From the NCBI GenBank assembly GCA_022497145.1, contig MU385891.1, positions 186,001 to 250,000 of the forward strand: a stretch of DNA of 64,000 nt, given 5' to 3'. Positions 24,428 to 34,655 of the stretch are shown here, one piece after another (within the stretch, counting starts at the first letter, position 1; the number at the start of each line of letters is the position of its first letter). Made by a program: the position numbers and the translations under genes. The notes beneath the pieces are model-generated. The model was not told where the DNA came from, did no database searches, and saw only the letters and a program-made list of their open reading frames with translations. The DNA is from Rostrohypoxylon terebratum. Lineage: Eukaryota > Ascomycota > Sordariomycetes > Xylariales > Hypoxylaceae.

Positions 24428-24918
24428 TGTGTATTGATGAAGTAGTTAAGCAGTGATTACTGCTCTTTGCATTTTTCTTTGTGAAAATATGCGAAATACT
24501 TATAGACAAATCGAACCTCCCCAAGTTCATCAATAGACACGCTTTTCTATATACAAGGAAGTTGTTTCGACACACTGAGTGTTTTGACGCCTTGACATAA
24601 ATTTTGAAAGCAGATAGGGGTATAAGCATGTAGTTTGCAATGACGACGATAATCTCAATGGCTATTTGGATTTATCTTCTAGGTACACATACAGTGGGTA
24701 AGTCGACATGGTAGACTCGCGATAATTAGATCCTCTATTTTGTCGGCATCGGGATGCCCTCTTCCCATCTCATCATAGCTCGTATCGGGCCGTTATTCTA
24801 GCAGTTATATGCTGGGTGTGTTGAAATACATATGAACGGGTAATAGTCTTTGGCTTTGGCTTGAATTGAACGATTCGCTTGGGGTTGACTGAAACGGCTA
24901 TCAGATGTAACGCGACGT
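24428..24918. other. Intergenic between RING gene start and Cys-rich membrane protein stop
   Basis: About 490 AT-rich bases, holding the RING gene promoter and the 3' side of the next minus-strand gene. A short frame at 24381-24629 is out of frame with the RING gene and unsupported. Confidence 0.5.
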
Positions 24919-25928
24919 CTACGTTTGACGAAATGGACTTCTAGGGGGTTCCGGGGTCCTTGGCTCCGATGAAAGCTCCGTTCCAACGACGTCTGCTCCA
25001 GGAAGCTCCGTGTAGGCTCCCAATGTTGGTCCTTGCAACTCGCTCCTCTTCGGTTCCGTCTCGACTGGACTGCCGTAGCCCCATGCGCCCGAGTGGTGCG
25101 CCGTTCCGTGTGACGAAGGAGGGGGCTGCCATTGGTATTGCGTCTGTTGCTGTTGCTGTTGTTGAGCTCTTGCGGCCATGGTAGCTGCTTCGGCCTCTAA
25201 CACCTTTTTATTCAGTAGCCTATTGCGCCAGAACATGAACCCCACGCCTGCGAGCGCAAATACCATGATAACACCCTCGATGGCCAGCCCTGCTACCGCA
25301 CCCGCAGGAATTGAATCTGAGTTGTCTGTCGAATTGCTATTTGTGGAGTTCGATGGGAGGGAAGAAGCTGTTGCAAGAGGTATCGCTCCAACGCCAGACT
25401 GGAGCTGTGCGATGACAGTGCCGACGGGTCCCGTCAACTTGAAGGAGCTATCACAGCATTGCTGTGTAGTCAAAATATTGGCATTACCCTCACAGCACCA
25501 GAAGCCACTATCGTTGCATGCTTTCAGATGAGCATTGTCGATCTTAACTTTTGTGGTTCGTTAGCCAAGTATTCAATTAGGTACGAGAGAATGGTTATGA
25601 TAGTAAACTTACGCCCATGGCAGTATTGGGGACAACTTGGATCTTTGAACGTGGGATCTGTACATGCCGTCGCCCATAGTAGATGACTTTGTTGACGGGA
25701 GAGACTGTTCAGACACAGGCCAGTCGATAAGCAAGCGTCTCCATTATCCGCGTTACAACATGAGCTATGCGACCCTTCCGTGCCGGTGGCATTAGGTTTG
25801 CATAGAGCGTTTGATGGGCCTGCGTTTGTACCATCGAGGTGATAACATGTTGCCGCCAGCACTTGCAGAACCATGCAGCCCCCAAGAAGCAAGAGCACAG
25901 TGCTCTCTATTAAAAATGCCTTCATCAT
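24919..25928 (-). CDS. Cys-rich single-pass membrane protein (Mid2/WSC-like layout)
   Basis: Cell-surface protein with the layout of fungal wall sensors, of unknown function. Two exons on minus: 25928-25613 and 25547-24919, intron 65 nt; 314 aa. Start is the first of two adjacent ATGs (MMKAFLIES), which opens a signal peptide ending near VLAATC (~31). The ectodomain has many cysteines in the fungal pattern CYHLDGT, CKPNATG, SCCNADNGDACLSTGLCL, CTDPTFKDPSCPQYC, then FWCCEGN and QQCCDSS. A Ser/Asn/Thr linker precedes one transmembrane helix at ~188-212 (GAVAGLAIEGVIMVFALAGV), then basic RNR. The cytosolic tail has a Gln run (~238-245) and Pro/Tyr-rich stretches. Many ascomycetes carry lineage-specific members of this type. 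A sensor role is inferred only from architecture. Confidence 0.85.
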
Positions 25929-27363
25929 TTCTATATGTATATTAATATCCAACCGAATGAAAACGAGCGAAAGTGTGTTGGTCTTCGGGGCAGTCTCCGA
26001 GGTGGGACCAGATGGATGTCAAGACAGGGAGGAAGAGGTAACAGGAGAACTAGGAGACGCCGGAAGGTGGACTGTGGTATTTATTCTGTCTGCTCTGTAC
26101 GCAGATCGCGTATATCTAGAATCTGGGGTAAGCGGTAGGCCTCAACGAATAAGGCTGACCGGCATCGCTTCTTCGTTCCCTTACCGGTCAATGAGCTGGT
26201 CAATCTGCCCCTGGTTGGGAATGCATTGTCCCCTGTTTCCAGAAGGTCTACACACACGTTTTGGGCTAGACAGCGCCACAAGCTCCTGGAAGCTGCATGC
26301 TCAGCTGGGCGGAATTTGTGTGAGATCGCGCCTTGCCACCCAAAATAGGAAATTTTTGAAGCATCGATCCATCGTCGCTTGGGACCCCTTTCGTGATAGC
26401 CGGCCTAGATTTGAGCGCATTATTGGATAATATATTGCAGCGTATGATTATTGCCATGCGCCTAACACGTTTTGTGGTTTCTTTAATCAAAATTTTGAGC
26501 CTTGTTGAAGTATGATGCATAAAATGTCACATCAGTAGGTGTGTAGGACTCTTGATCGTAAGATCTAACATTTCGTCCCAAATGAGATAATATGATGACA
26601 TCAATCGAGCATGTGAAATTTCGCGATCCTAGCTATTATGATTTACATGTCCCTTCAGATCTACCAATCAGAATGCATGTGAGACAGCTGAAAGTCTTAT
26701 CAGGAGGGATTAGTGCAAAGCTTACAGAAGGACCTCGACTTTGGTGTGAAATATCTTAGGGGTTCACTTGAAACCTAAGATAACAGGATTCCGAATTATT
26801 ATAATCGAATCCTCGACGCTGTAGATATTTGAAAGTCGCTTTGAAAGTATGACGCCAGATATACTGGATTCCTAGCGTACTAGGTAGTATTGTGGCACGA
26901 GAAACAGGCCGATAGATGCTAGTATATATAAGCACTTAGATAGGTAGACTGCTTGCAACCTGGAAGACTATAAAGAAGTCAGTATATAGTATGTACCTAG
27001 TAGTATAAAAAATTCATGTTTGTCCTCAGCTCCTGGAAGCTATGTCAACATGAAGAATGCTGGAAGAACGCTGGAATAAGAAGAAGCGAGCCGATGATTG
27101 GTTAGCTGAACACCTTCAGTAATCTTCGCGCTATGGAAAGAGACGCAAGTAACTGCCTAAGTAACTAGTGAATCGAGGTGAAAAGTATAATCTTTAGATT
27201 TCGCTTCTAAGGATCCCGGACGTCTGGTAACCTAGATGACGCATAATCGGCAATGTTTAGATCAGTAGCCTTCTTATAAATGCTGCGTTGGAGTTAATGC
27301 ATCAAATGCTCAACTCAGTCATCCTAGCCTCGTGATATATTGAACGAACCCAATTCTTCCAAT
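25929..27363. other. Intergenic, AT-rich, divergent promoters
   Basis: About 1.4 kb between a minus-strand and a plus-strand gene, so it should hold both promoters. A 185-codon plus-strand frame at 25873-26430 begins inside the first exon of the Cys-rich protein and resembles nothing; I reject it as coding. TAGGTA motifs lie at 26879-26886 and 26940. Confidence 0.5.
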
Positions 27364-28095
27364 ATGGTGAGGCCTCGTGAATCAGGACAGGTCATCGAGC
27401 TTGCGCTACCAGCCATCGCCAACAGACAGCAACTAAGAAATCTTCCCACCAACACCGTTTTCATAAGTGTAGACACCAGCGCGCTTATCGGATATCCCAA
27501 GTACGGAGGAAGAACAAAGGTAGCCGGCATCGCAGTTCTACCTCCGCTCTGGTACCGGCCATGGGAGGTCTACGGGCAACAGACGCCTGAGAGCTTTATC
27601 GAGGCTCAAGATGTGAAGCTTTATGAGCTCCGAGGAACACGTCCTAGTCGACCTAAACACATCGGGGAATATTCGTTGCATCAGTCCGCGACATTCCAAG
27701 ATGTGTGGAGACACATGATACAAAAAATCCGCAGAGAGTCACCGCATGGATGCAAGATAGCGTACGTCGGCCAGATATGCCGGGATTTCCGGCGGATGGC
27801 TTTGACGGCAACGGATGCGGCCTATCTCGACTACAACATCCCTATCGCGAACGTCAGATTACCGGGACCGCCGTTGTTGAAGGAGAGCTTCGTAGAATTT
27901 GTCGGGGGTAGTAATGGCGAGTCTCGTCCGCAAAGTCCCAACTACGACAGCCTTCGCCATCACGAAAAAGCTGTGTGGACTTTGGCCGCGCTGCACGGAG
28001 CATTTGGAGAAATTCATCAGATGAACTCTCAAGACGGGGATCAACGGGCGGATACTGCTGTAATGTCTATTGAGCGCACTGATGGCGCACGTTGA
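27364..28095 (+). CDS. Possible Gfd2/YDR514C-like RNase H-fold protein, catalytic residues absent
   Basis: Intronless 243-aa frame, start ATG at 27364. The N-terminal third carries TNTVFISVDTSALIG, then KVAGIAVLPP. This resembles the opening strands of the Gfd2/YDR514C C-terminal domain (an RNase H/exonuclease-like fold), where the pattern is roughly hydrophobic-D-x-E and then E-x-G-x-A-x-L. Here the first Asp is kept (VD) but the Glu positions appear to be Thr/Ser and Ala. Later blocks (CKIAYVGQICRDFRRMALTATDAAYLDYN and HEKAVWTLAALHGAF) could match the remaining strands and helix. No signal peptide or membrane segment. The assignment rests on weak similarity; the gene itself is supported by its length and sound start. 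Confidence 0.45.
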   Translation: MVRPRESGQVIELALPAIANRQQLRNLPTNTVFISVDTSALIGYPKYGGRTKVAGIAVLPPLWYRPWEVYGQQTPESFIEAQDVKLYELRGTRPSRPKHIGEYSLHQSATFQDVWRHMIQKIRRESPHGCKIAYVGQICRDFRRMALTATDAAYLDYNIPIANVRLPGPPLLKESFVEFVGGSNGESRPQSPNYDSLRHHEKAVWTLAALHGAFGEIHQMNSQDGDQRADTAVMSIERTDGAR

Positions 28096-28435
28096 CTTCC
28101 GAGACATGGCGCCGGAATAGCATTTTATGAGGAGGATGAGAAGGAAGTGATCGTTTAATAGCAATTGGTTCCGGTTTGTGATTTATGAACTTTATGAACA
28201 TTAATACACCAATTACGCACTAGACGCGGGACGGCAAAGTGCGGATATCACTGCCAAGAGCTGCTGCATCTTTACCTAATCAGGCCCCACCTATCAGAAT
28301 TTAGCTCAAGTTCTCCACCTGAGCTCCGATGACATGCACCTACAATGCTACATGTACCCCTGTACTTTGCGATTCATCGTTTCGGATTCTTGTAATGAAT
28401 CTATCACACCCTCGACAACCACCACGACAACAACC
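28096..28435. other. Short intergenic gap
   Basis: About 340 bases between two plus-strand genes. It holds the presumed promoter of the DUF423 gene, including a TCACACCCTCGACAACC stretch just before its ATG. No gene is seen. Confidence 0.5.
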
Positions 28436-28997
28436 ATGTCTAGCGAGGGTACACCTCTTCTAGTCAGCCTCCCATCAAACTTGACCTCTCGCAGACGAAG
28501 CGCAATGTTCTGGACCCTCGGCTGCATCTACGGCGCGACCGCCGTCTGCTTCGGAGCCTTCGGCGCCCACGGTCTAAAGAAGACCATCTCCGACCCTGCC
28601 CGCATCGCCAACTTTGCCACCGCCGCCCACTACCAGGTATCCATCCATATACCATACAAACTTCCAAGGTTGCAATTCGAGCTAACACCCAACCCCCCAG
28701 CTAATCCACTCCGTAGCCCTGCTCGTCGCAGCTCAGAACCAGAACCCCATCTCGGGCGTCCTGTTCACCACCGGCATGACCATGTTCAGCGGCAGCCTGT
28801 ACGCTCTCGTACTAGACCCGGCGCGCTTCCGCTTCCTTGGCCCCGTCACGCCTCTCGGCGGGTTATGCTGTTCGTCTCCCCCCCTTTCTCCTATGCATCT
28901 CTCTTATGTTATCCAAGTGTTTTTCTACATCAATCACATATCCACTATCTTACTCACTATTCCAGTAATCGCTGGTTGGGCTGCGCTTGCTTTCTAA
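28436..28997 (+). CDS. DUF423 / TMEM256-family small membrane protein
   Basis: Small conserved membrane protein of unknown function (bacterial YgdD and animal TMEM256 relatives). Three exons: 28436-28636, 28701-28869 and 28966-28997; introns of 64 and 96 nt; 133 aa. Signature blocks are clear: CIYGATAVCFGAFGAHGL (TM1), IANFATAAHYQLIHSVALLVAAQ across the first splice, FSGSLYALVL (TM3) and FLGPVTPLGGLCLIAGWAALAF (TM4). The third exon was recovered by homology: donor GTTCGT at 28870 is weak, but joining to the acceptor TTCCAG at 28965 restores LIAGWAALAF and a stop, exactly as the family expects. The four predicted helices and GAFGAHGL make the family call firm. Confidence 0.88.
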
Positions 28998-29767
28998 ACA
29001 GGCGATGAAAGCTGGGGAGCTTACATAGTTCTACTATGTACCTTCTCCAAGGTTCACGAGTAATGGAGATATCTTGTGAACTTGACACATTCGGTCACTG
29101 GGAGTTTCGGTACTGTTCTATTCATCATCAAAGCATTGACGAGAGACTGGCGGACATAGCATGGTTCACCCTAGTGATGATCACATACGCATCTGTTATT
29201 GTGAATAGGAACATCGCCATTCTACATGGTTACCTAGGCAGCCATTGATTTGTAATATAGCACCTGTTGTTTGAACGTCTGGAATGTGAGTAGAGGCTGC
29301 TTGAAATTCAGGTGCCTAGTATTCAAGTCACCTTTACCAAATCACCATTGAATCAAGTCGAGTCAAATTGCATATAGGGTCAATAACACTTTGAGATTTC
29401 TCATCCTCCTAATTACAGGTCGATATCCTAAGTAACCAGTCGGGACTAAAAGTAGCCATTGCCCTAACAAAGGCTGGTGATCGAAAAGGAGGGAAAAACT
29501 AACATCTATGAGACGGGGCCCTTGACCATAAGAGTTAGTTCTTCCACCGCCACCTTTCCCTCAGATCTCCGAAATCGAACAAATCCTGTGGTATCTCGTG
29601 AACACTGTTTTCAAACTTTCGCCCTCCAACTTTCAACTGATGACAGAAAAGATCGCAGTGCGGAAGAAAACTGTTGCCGACCATGAGATGCCCATTTCCT
29701 GCCACCATCAACACCGTCGATTTGTTAGGTACGTATTTCAAATCCTCCAACTGTGACCCGGTGAAAT
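28998..29767. other. Intergenic, convergent 3' ends
   Basis: About 770 bases between the DUF423 gene (+) and the Kap120 region (-). Only short frames without recognisable motifs. Confidence 0.5.
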
Positions 29768-29992
29768 TCAACCCCAAGTATCATCCCATCGAGGGTTATT
29801 CTCGAGCCACTCTTCGTCACTCGGGTCTTCTAGACTACCCTCTGCGGGGTTCCATTCTACACCACCCGCGCCATCAGCGGCGGTCATCTGAGCCTGCGCC
29901 TTGGATCGTCGGGTGAGTTCGTATACATCGTCACGGATCTCATCCAGCTTCTCATCAAGGTCATCCCTTAACTCTTTCAGTCTGTTGGTAGC
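29768..29992 (-). other. Open frame in phase directly after the Kap120 stop codon
   Basis: Right after the TAG ending Kap120 (29995-29993) the same frame continues for 74 codons to TGA at 29768-29770. It reads as a plausible protein end: a charged coiled-coil-like helix (LKELRDDLDEKLDEIRDDVY) and an acidic, Trp-rich tail (GVEWNP, EEWLENNP, WDDTWG). There is no ATG until codon 36. The TAG could be the AG of a splice acceptor (GGTTTAG), with a possible but poor donor GTTTTG 57 nt upstream. Candidates are an alternative C-terminus, readthrough product or chance. Confidence 0.4.
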
Positions 29993-32900
29993 CTAAACCG
30001 TACCAGAGGGATGAGTCAATTCTAGTACGGCTCTGAAGTTCTGCAAAACGTCCTGATCGACAATGCTGCTCCATTGAGGATCTATGCCTTGCCCATTCGT
30101 AATGGCGTTAACTCTGCGAGTTACGTACTCGAGTGACTGTATTTGCCTAACCGGGTCGGACACAAGCAATGCTCGCTCTCTTACATCTTTGGGCGTATCC
30201 CACTCAGTAGGTTCTGGGGGGGAGGTGAAGACGAGCATGTCTGTCCCACGGTTAGGTGGTTGATCATCTATGATAGGGACGAGCACGCTTGTCCACATGG
30301 ATAGATAATCTTGCAGCTTCTGCATCGCTAGGTCCGGTATTGGCTGAGGGACATCGAAAAATCTTGTAAGAGCTAACATATTTAGCTTGCGCTGGCTGTC
30401 ATCTGCCATAGTGTCAAACGCAAGAAACCATTCTGAGCTGAGCCAGACCCAAACCTGGTCGAGCGGACCAAGTGAGACAAGCACCTCGACAAATAGGGCT
30501 GGTTCTAGGATCGCGATTCGAGATAAGATCGTGAAATAGTCTACGAGCATGAGACCCGTCATGCGAGATTGCTTCTTCTTAGGCCCCGTCGTCTGACGAG
30601 CTTCGTGCGAGTCATGGATTCCTTCGAAGATAGCGCGCAGAGCACCCGCGCGCATCATATCTTGAACGAGAGCTTCTAGGCCAGAGCGGCCGCCCAGCTC
30701 ATGAGAAAAACGAATCAGTACCTGGCCGTACTTTAAGACAAGGCGCACTTCTTCGCGGTTCTTCGAGTTAAGCGATGCAAGTAATGCGGAGATGGTGGGT
30801 TCTCGATACTCGGATAAAAGAATTGTATTAGGCGCTAGGGTAATGTAGCAACCCAGAATATCCAAGAGCCTGCATGTGTGCTCAGTTTGGTCAGAAAGGA
30901 GCCTTATCGCGGTTGGGATAAGATCGAGAAGCCCCGGCAACATGGGGATTTCGGTTTGAGTCAGAATATTAGACCATAATTCCAGAGCTTCTTCGATGAG
31001 GTACAGGAATAGTTCTGTTCCATCTTGGGTTGCCTCGATAATCAGAGGAAGTATCATCTGATGGTACCGTTGAGACTCAGTTTTCATGGACATCACTAGA
31101 TTCTGAATGATGGCCAAAACAGCTTGCTTCATCATAAATCCTAGGTCGCCTGCCGGTGCTTGCCATATGTTAGGAATCGCAGTCATTATCATGTCACCAA
31201 AGCGAGACACGTGTGTCTCCATGCGTGATATGACGGTCCGTGTTGACTCGAGGATGGCTAGCTTAGCCTCGTCCACCTCTGCTTCTCCTAATAGATTGAG
31301 AAGATGAACGAGGACATCCGAAGCGTAAGGGACGAATTCTTGTCCATCAAAATCCAAGTCATCACAGACGATCTTAAACAGCCTGGCGGTGGTAATACGG
31401 ACAACGATATCGTTGTATTGGTCATTGGGATCCAAGAAGTGTCGGAATATCTCGTAGACTAGGGAGCGAATCTCTGCCGTTGATTGAACGGGGATCCATT
31501 GACTGATCAAGATAGCAATCCTGCGCCTCAGGACTTGGCAGAATGGCTCGGCTCGCTGAGCATCGGCTACTATGATTTTTTGCAAGAGATCTCGGAAATT
31601 GATCTCTCGGTGGACCACATGAACCGACAAACCCAGGGCAGTATAGATCGCCTCTCTGGCCACTAAGGTTGTCTGGGGGTCCTCGATCGAGACAAAATAC
31701 GACATTACGTGTGGTAATAGGATTCCCTTGTATTGAGTCAAAAGGTCCATGAACAATTTCTCAGCACATGGTCGGACTTCCCATTGGTAGGCGTTGCCTT
31801 CGGTTTCTTCCTGCTGCTCCCATTCTTGCGGGTCTTCTTCCCAGGCATCTAGATCAGCTTGGCGGAAGAGTAGAAAGCGTGTGACAATGACGTTGCTGAT
31901 CTCAATAATGAATTCGTCTTTGAGGAGTTCGGTTTTTAGGTGTTCAATTGCTTGCTTCTGTTCTTGTCTCGCTTCTGGGGATCGAAAAACAATTGTGCGT
32001 TTTGGTCGATATACCATTTGTATACAAGCTCGAAGTAACAACAGACCTTTGAGAGCAATCTTCTCTAATATAGGACCCTCGGTCTTAGCTTTCCCTTGGC
32101 TTGAGGCACCGTGGCGTATCCCCACTGACTCGTTGAACACCTCTGAAACTTTGGTTGTGAGGAACCAGTAAGCACGCGCAAGATTTAGAGAATTGGGCAG
32201 CAAAATAAAGCTGGCTGGATGCTCCTCAGCCATCTCAATGTGAAGTTTTGTGTACTGCATAAAGAGTTTCGTTAAGACGTCGACATAGCATGCCACATTC
32301 GAAGAACTGCCATCGACGAAGTTAACGAGCACCTGTAATTGATCCTGTGATTCACCCCAAAACCCCTGGACAGCCTTGTCATTGTGCGGAAACTCATACC
32401 CAACTAGGAGGAATCGGCGGAGGGTCTTGAGAGCATATAAGCTAGTTTCCATGGCTAGGAAAGCCTCGCCGTTTTTCTCCTCGCCAGGGTTATTCGCAAG
32501 GAACGACGTCACTGCTATGAACTTGGTCTTGTAAATTTGGCAAAGAATGTAGACGATCTCTGGCGTTATTGATTGTAAGGTTGTCTGTGATTTGCGTAGA
32601 CGAGCTGTTCCTAACTCTTTCACGATGCGGAGAAGCAACATCAACGCACCGCAGAGGGCAAATTGATCACCATCTTCTATGCTTCTGAGTATTTTGGTGA
32701 GATCAGCGAGGGGAGTCGACCAAGTTCCAGGAAAATCGATACGGATAATCTTGGCGGAAACGAGAGCGTTAAGTTGAGCAAGCTGTATATCGCTCTCACC
32801 AATGGTTCCTTGGAACAGTCGTTCTCTGATTAATTGTCGCGCGTCTTGGGGAATTGAATTGTGGACTTTGTAGTTTCGCCAGTATCGGTCGATGCCATTT

Positions 32901-33203
32901 TTGAGTTGGATGATGGCGAGAAGTCGGATTTGGGTGGATAAGGTCTTGTTTAGGAAAATTGTCTATTAGATAGGATCTCGTTAGTGCTCTAGAATTACGA
33001 ATGGTCTATGTTGAGAGTCTCGGGCTATTGCGATTTACCTGTAGGGCTGGGTAATAGTCAACCTCGCTTTCCCATGCAGAGAGTTGTGCAGTAGCAGCTT
33101 GACGCTGGGCGTTATCATGGGATTGAGCTGCTTCGAGAGCTCGATGAAGTTCGCCGAGAGAGAAGGGTGTGGCGGCTCCAGGAGCCTCGATGGTAAAATC
33201 CAT
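29993..33203 (-). CDS. KAP120: Importin-beta-type karyopherin Kap120 / importin-11
   Basis: Nuclear transport receptor of the importin-beta superfamily; yeast Kap120 imports ribosome-assembly factors and interacts with the nuclear pore. Two exons on minus: 33203-33039 and 32962-29993, intron 76 nt; 1044 aa, the expected size. The importin-beta N-terminal domain spans residues ~20-100 (LHRALEAAQSHDNAQRQAATAQL, then across the splice LQTIFLNKTLSTQIRLLAIIQLKNGIDRYWR). The rest is helical HEAT-type repeat with family-typical stretches: WEVRPCAEKLFMDLL, ISQWIPV, YNDIVVRITTARLFKIVCDDLDF and RERALLVSDPVRQIQSLEYV near the C-terminus. The start was chosen at the first ATG before the Ran-binding domain. 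An in-phase open frame follows the stop. Distinguishing Kap120 from other large karyopherins is from remembered family features. Confidence 0.9.
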
Positions 33204-34655
33204 CTCGGCGACTGTGACCGCAAGGTAATTGGAAGAGATATCGCGTACAATGGGTAGCGAATATTAAACGAGCAATGTATGTCTTAGTTTGACCTAGCTT
33301 GACTTGATAGAGACGTTTGAGTGAGATAGAATGTACGATGATGAAATGTTCGAAGTGGGATGGGATGAACAAAATTTAGTGGGGGTTCTAGAAAGGTTTG
33401 GGGTTTGGAGTTCGTAGCTCCCCGCAATTGGAACCAGCTTTGTATCGTTTTGGACGGCAAGTGCCGGACAGGTACCTATGCCTACCTATGTAGTACTAGG
33501 TACTGTTAGGAAACCAGGATAGAGCGTCATTTGATTGGTGGATGTATCAAAAAGCCACTGCATACCGCCAACTTGCTAACTTGGAATAAAGTTACCTCAA
33601 ACTTAGTACACGGTACAAGAGTTCGAGCCAAAAGTTTCGTACATCTACTTAGGTCAGTATCTAGGTACACATAGATCAGCTGTTAAGCCTGGGAGACATT
33701 TACTATGTATTAGGTTTATCAGGACTTGAAAATGACACTCAAAAGAAATGTAGAACTTCTAGCCTCGTTCTTTATATCAAGTACGTAACAAATATACAAT
33801 ATATGACATGAAGGTATTTGGAACTCATTGAGTAAGTATTTCAAAATAGTACCTAGTTCGTATCCAGGATCTGAGGTACAAGGTTTACCAAGTGCAACAT
33901 TATCCACTATAATTATGGCGATTCACGCAGTAAACAATAATCTGCCATCCACTAATACTACCTAGGTCCTAGGTTACCCCTGCTACTATGTAAAACTTTA
34001 ACGTTACTAGGTATGTAGATAGTACAATTAAGCGCATAGCGATAAATTGAACGGAAATTGAAAAAGACCTCCACTCTGCCACTCTCGAGTACGGAAATAG
34101 ACACGGGCGCGCTTGTGAGTTCATGAGACCGGGGATCTTCAAAATAGTACGTCGTACATAATAGCAGGGTCAACGTTAACTTTAAAGTTAATATTAAAGT
34201 TAGTATTAATGTTAGTGTTAATGTTAATGTTAATGTTAATGTTATTGGTGTTAAGATATGCGAGTTAATGTTCATTACAACGCTTACAATAGATCTTGGA
34301 TCTTTTAGAAGTATTGGTTGGTATAGTGGGAAATTCGTCAAGGTCAACGTCTCATCCTCCCGCCCCCGTTTGTTATTCCCCTGATTTCCTTGAAAAAAAA
34401 TCACCGGATCGAGGTATCTCAATTCCGGCCCAACATCGAGCGCCTGAAGTAGGCTAAGCTCGTATTTTGATCATTGCCGTAGTCCTTTTTTTTTGTTTCG
34501 TTGCTTAACCACCAGCAAACTCCCGGGGCTCCGATTCCATGCCATGCGATGGGGAATCTAAATAAATAAAAAGCCCAAATCCTATCCCACCTCATCATGT
34601 ATGCTTAGTCCATAGTCCAAGAGCATAGGTATCTGGTATCTAGTGTCATTCATGT
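33204..34655. other. Intergenic, 1.45 kb, with a hexanucleotide repeat
   Basis: Holds the Kap120 promoter and the 3' side of the Zn2Cys6 gene. TAGGTA motifs are dense at 33470-33510 and 33650-33668, with CCTAGGTCCTAGG at 33961-33973. No gene is supported; frames at 33719-33907 and 33958-34422 are driven by repeats. Confidence 0.5.
34171..34250. repeat. Degenerate TTAATG hexanucleotide tandem repeat
   Basis: The left half has diverged units (GTTAAC, TTTAAAG, TTAATA, TTAGTA) and the right half has near-perfect GTTAAT units, so the array seems to grow at one end. It would read as a Leu-Thr repeat on the minus strand, which explains the spurious 154-codon frame here. Confidence 0.85.

Noticed and set aside
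25873..26430. 185-codon plus-strand frame
   Set aside because: It begins inside exon 1 of the Cys-rich membrane protein on the other strand, has no domain, and its composition is not protein-like; most likely a shadow plus promoter sequence.
30030..30150. Alternative introns near the Kap120 3' end (GTAAGA and GTAACT donors)
   Set aside because: They would remove the block RERALLVSDPVRQIQSLEYV, which looks like conserved Kap120 sequence; the uninterrupted frame is preferred.
33958..34422. 154-codon minus-strand frame with Leu-Thr repeats
   Set aside because: The repeat is a product of the TTAATG hexamer array; the rest is unlike any protein.
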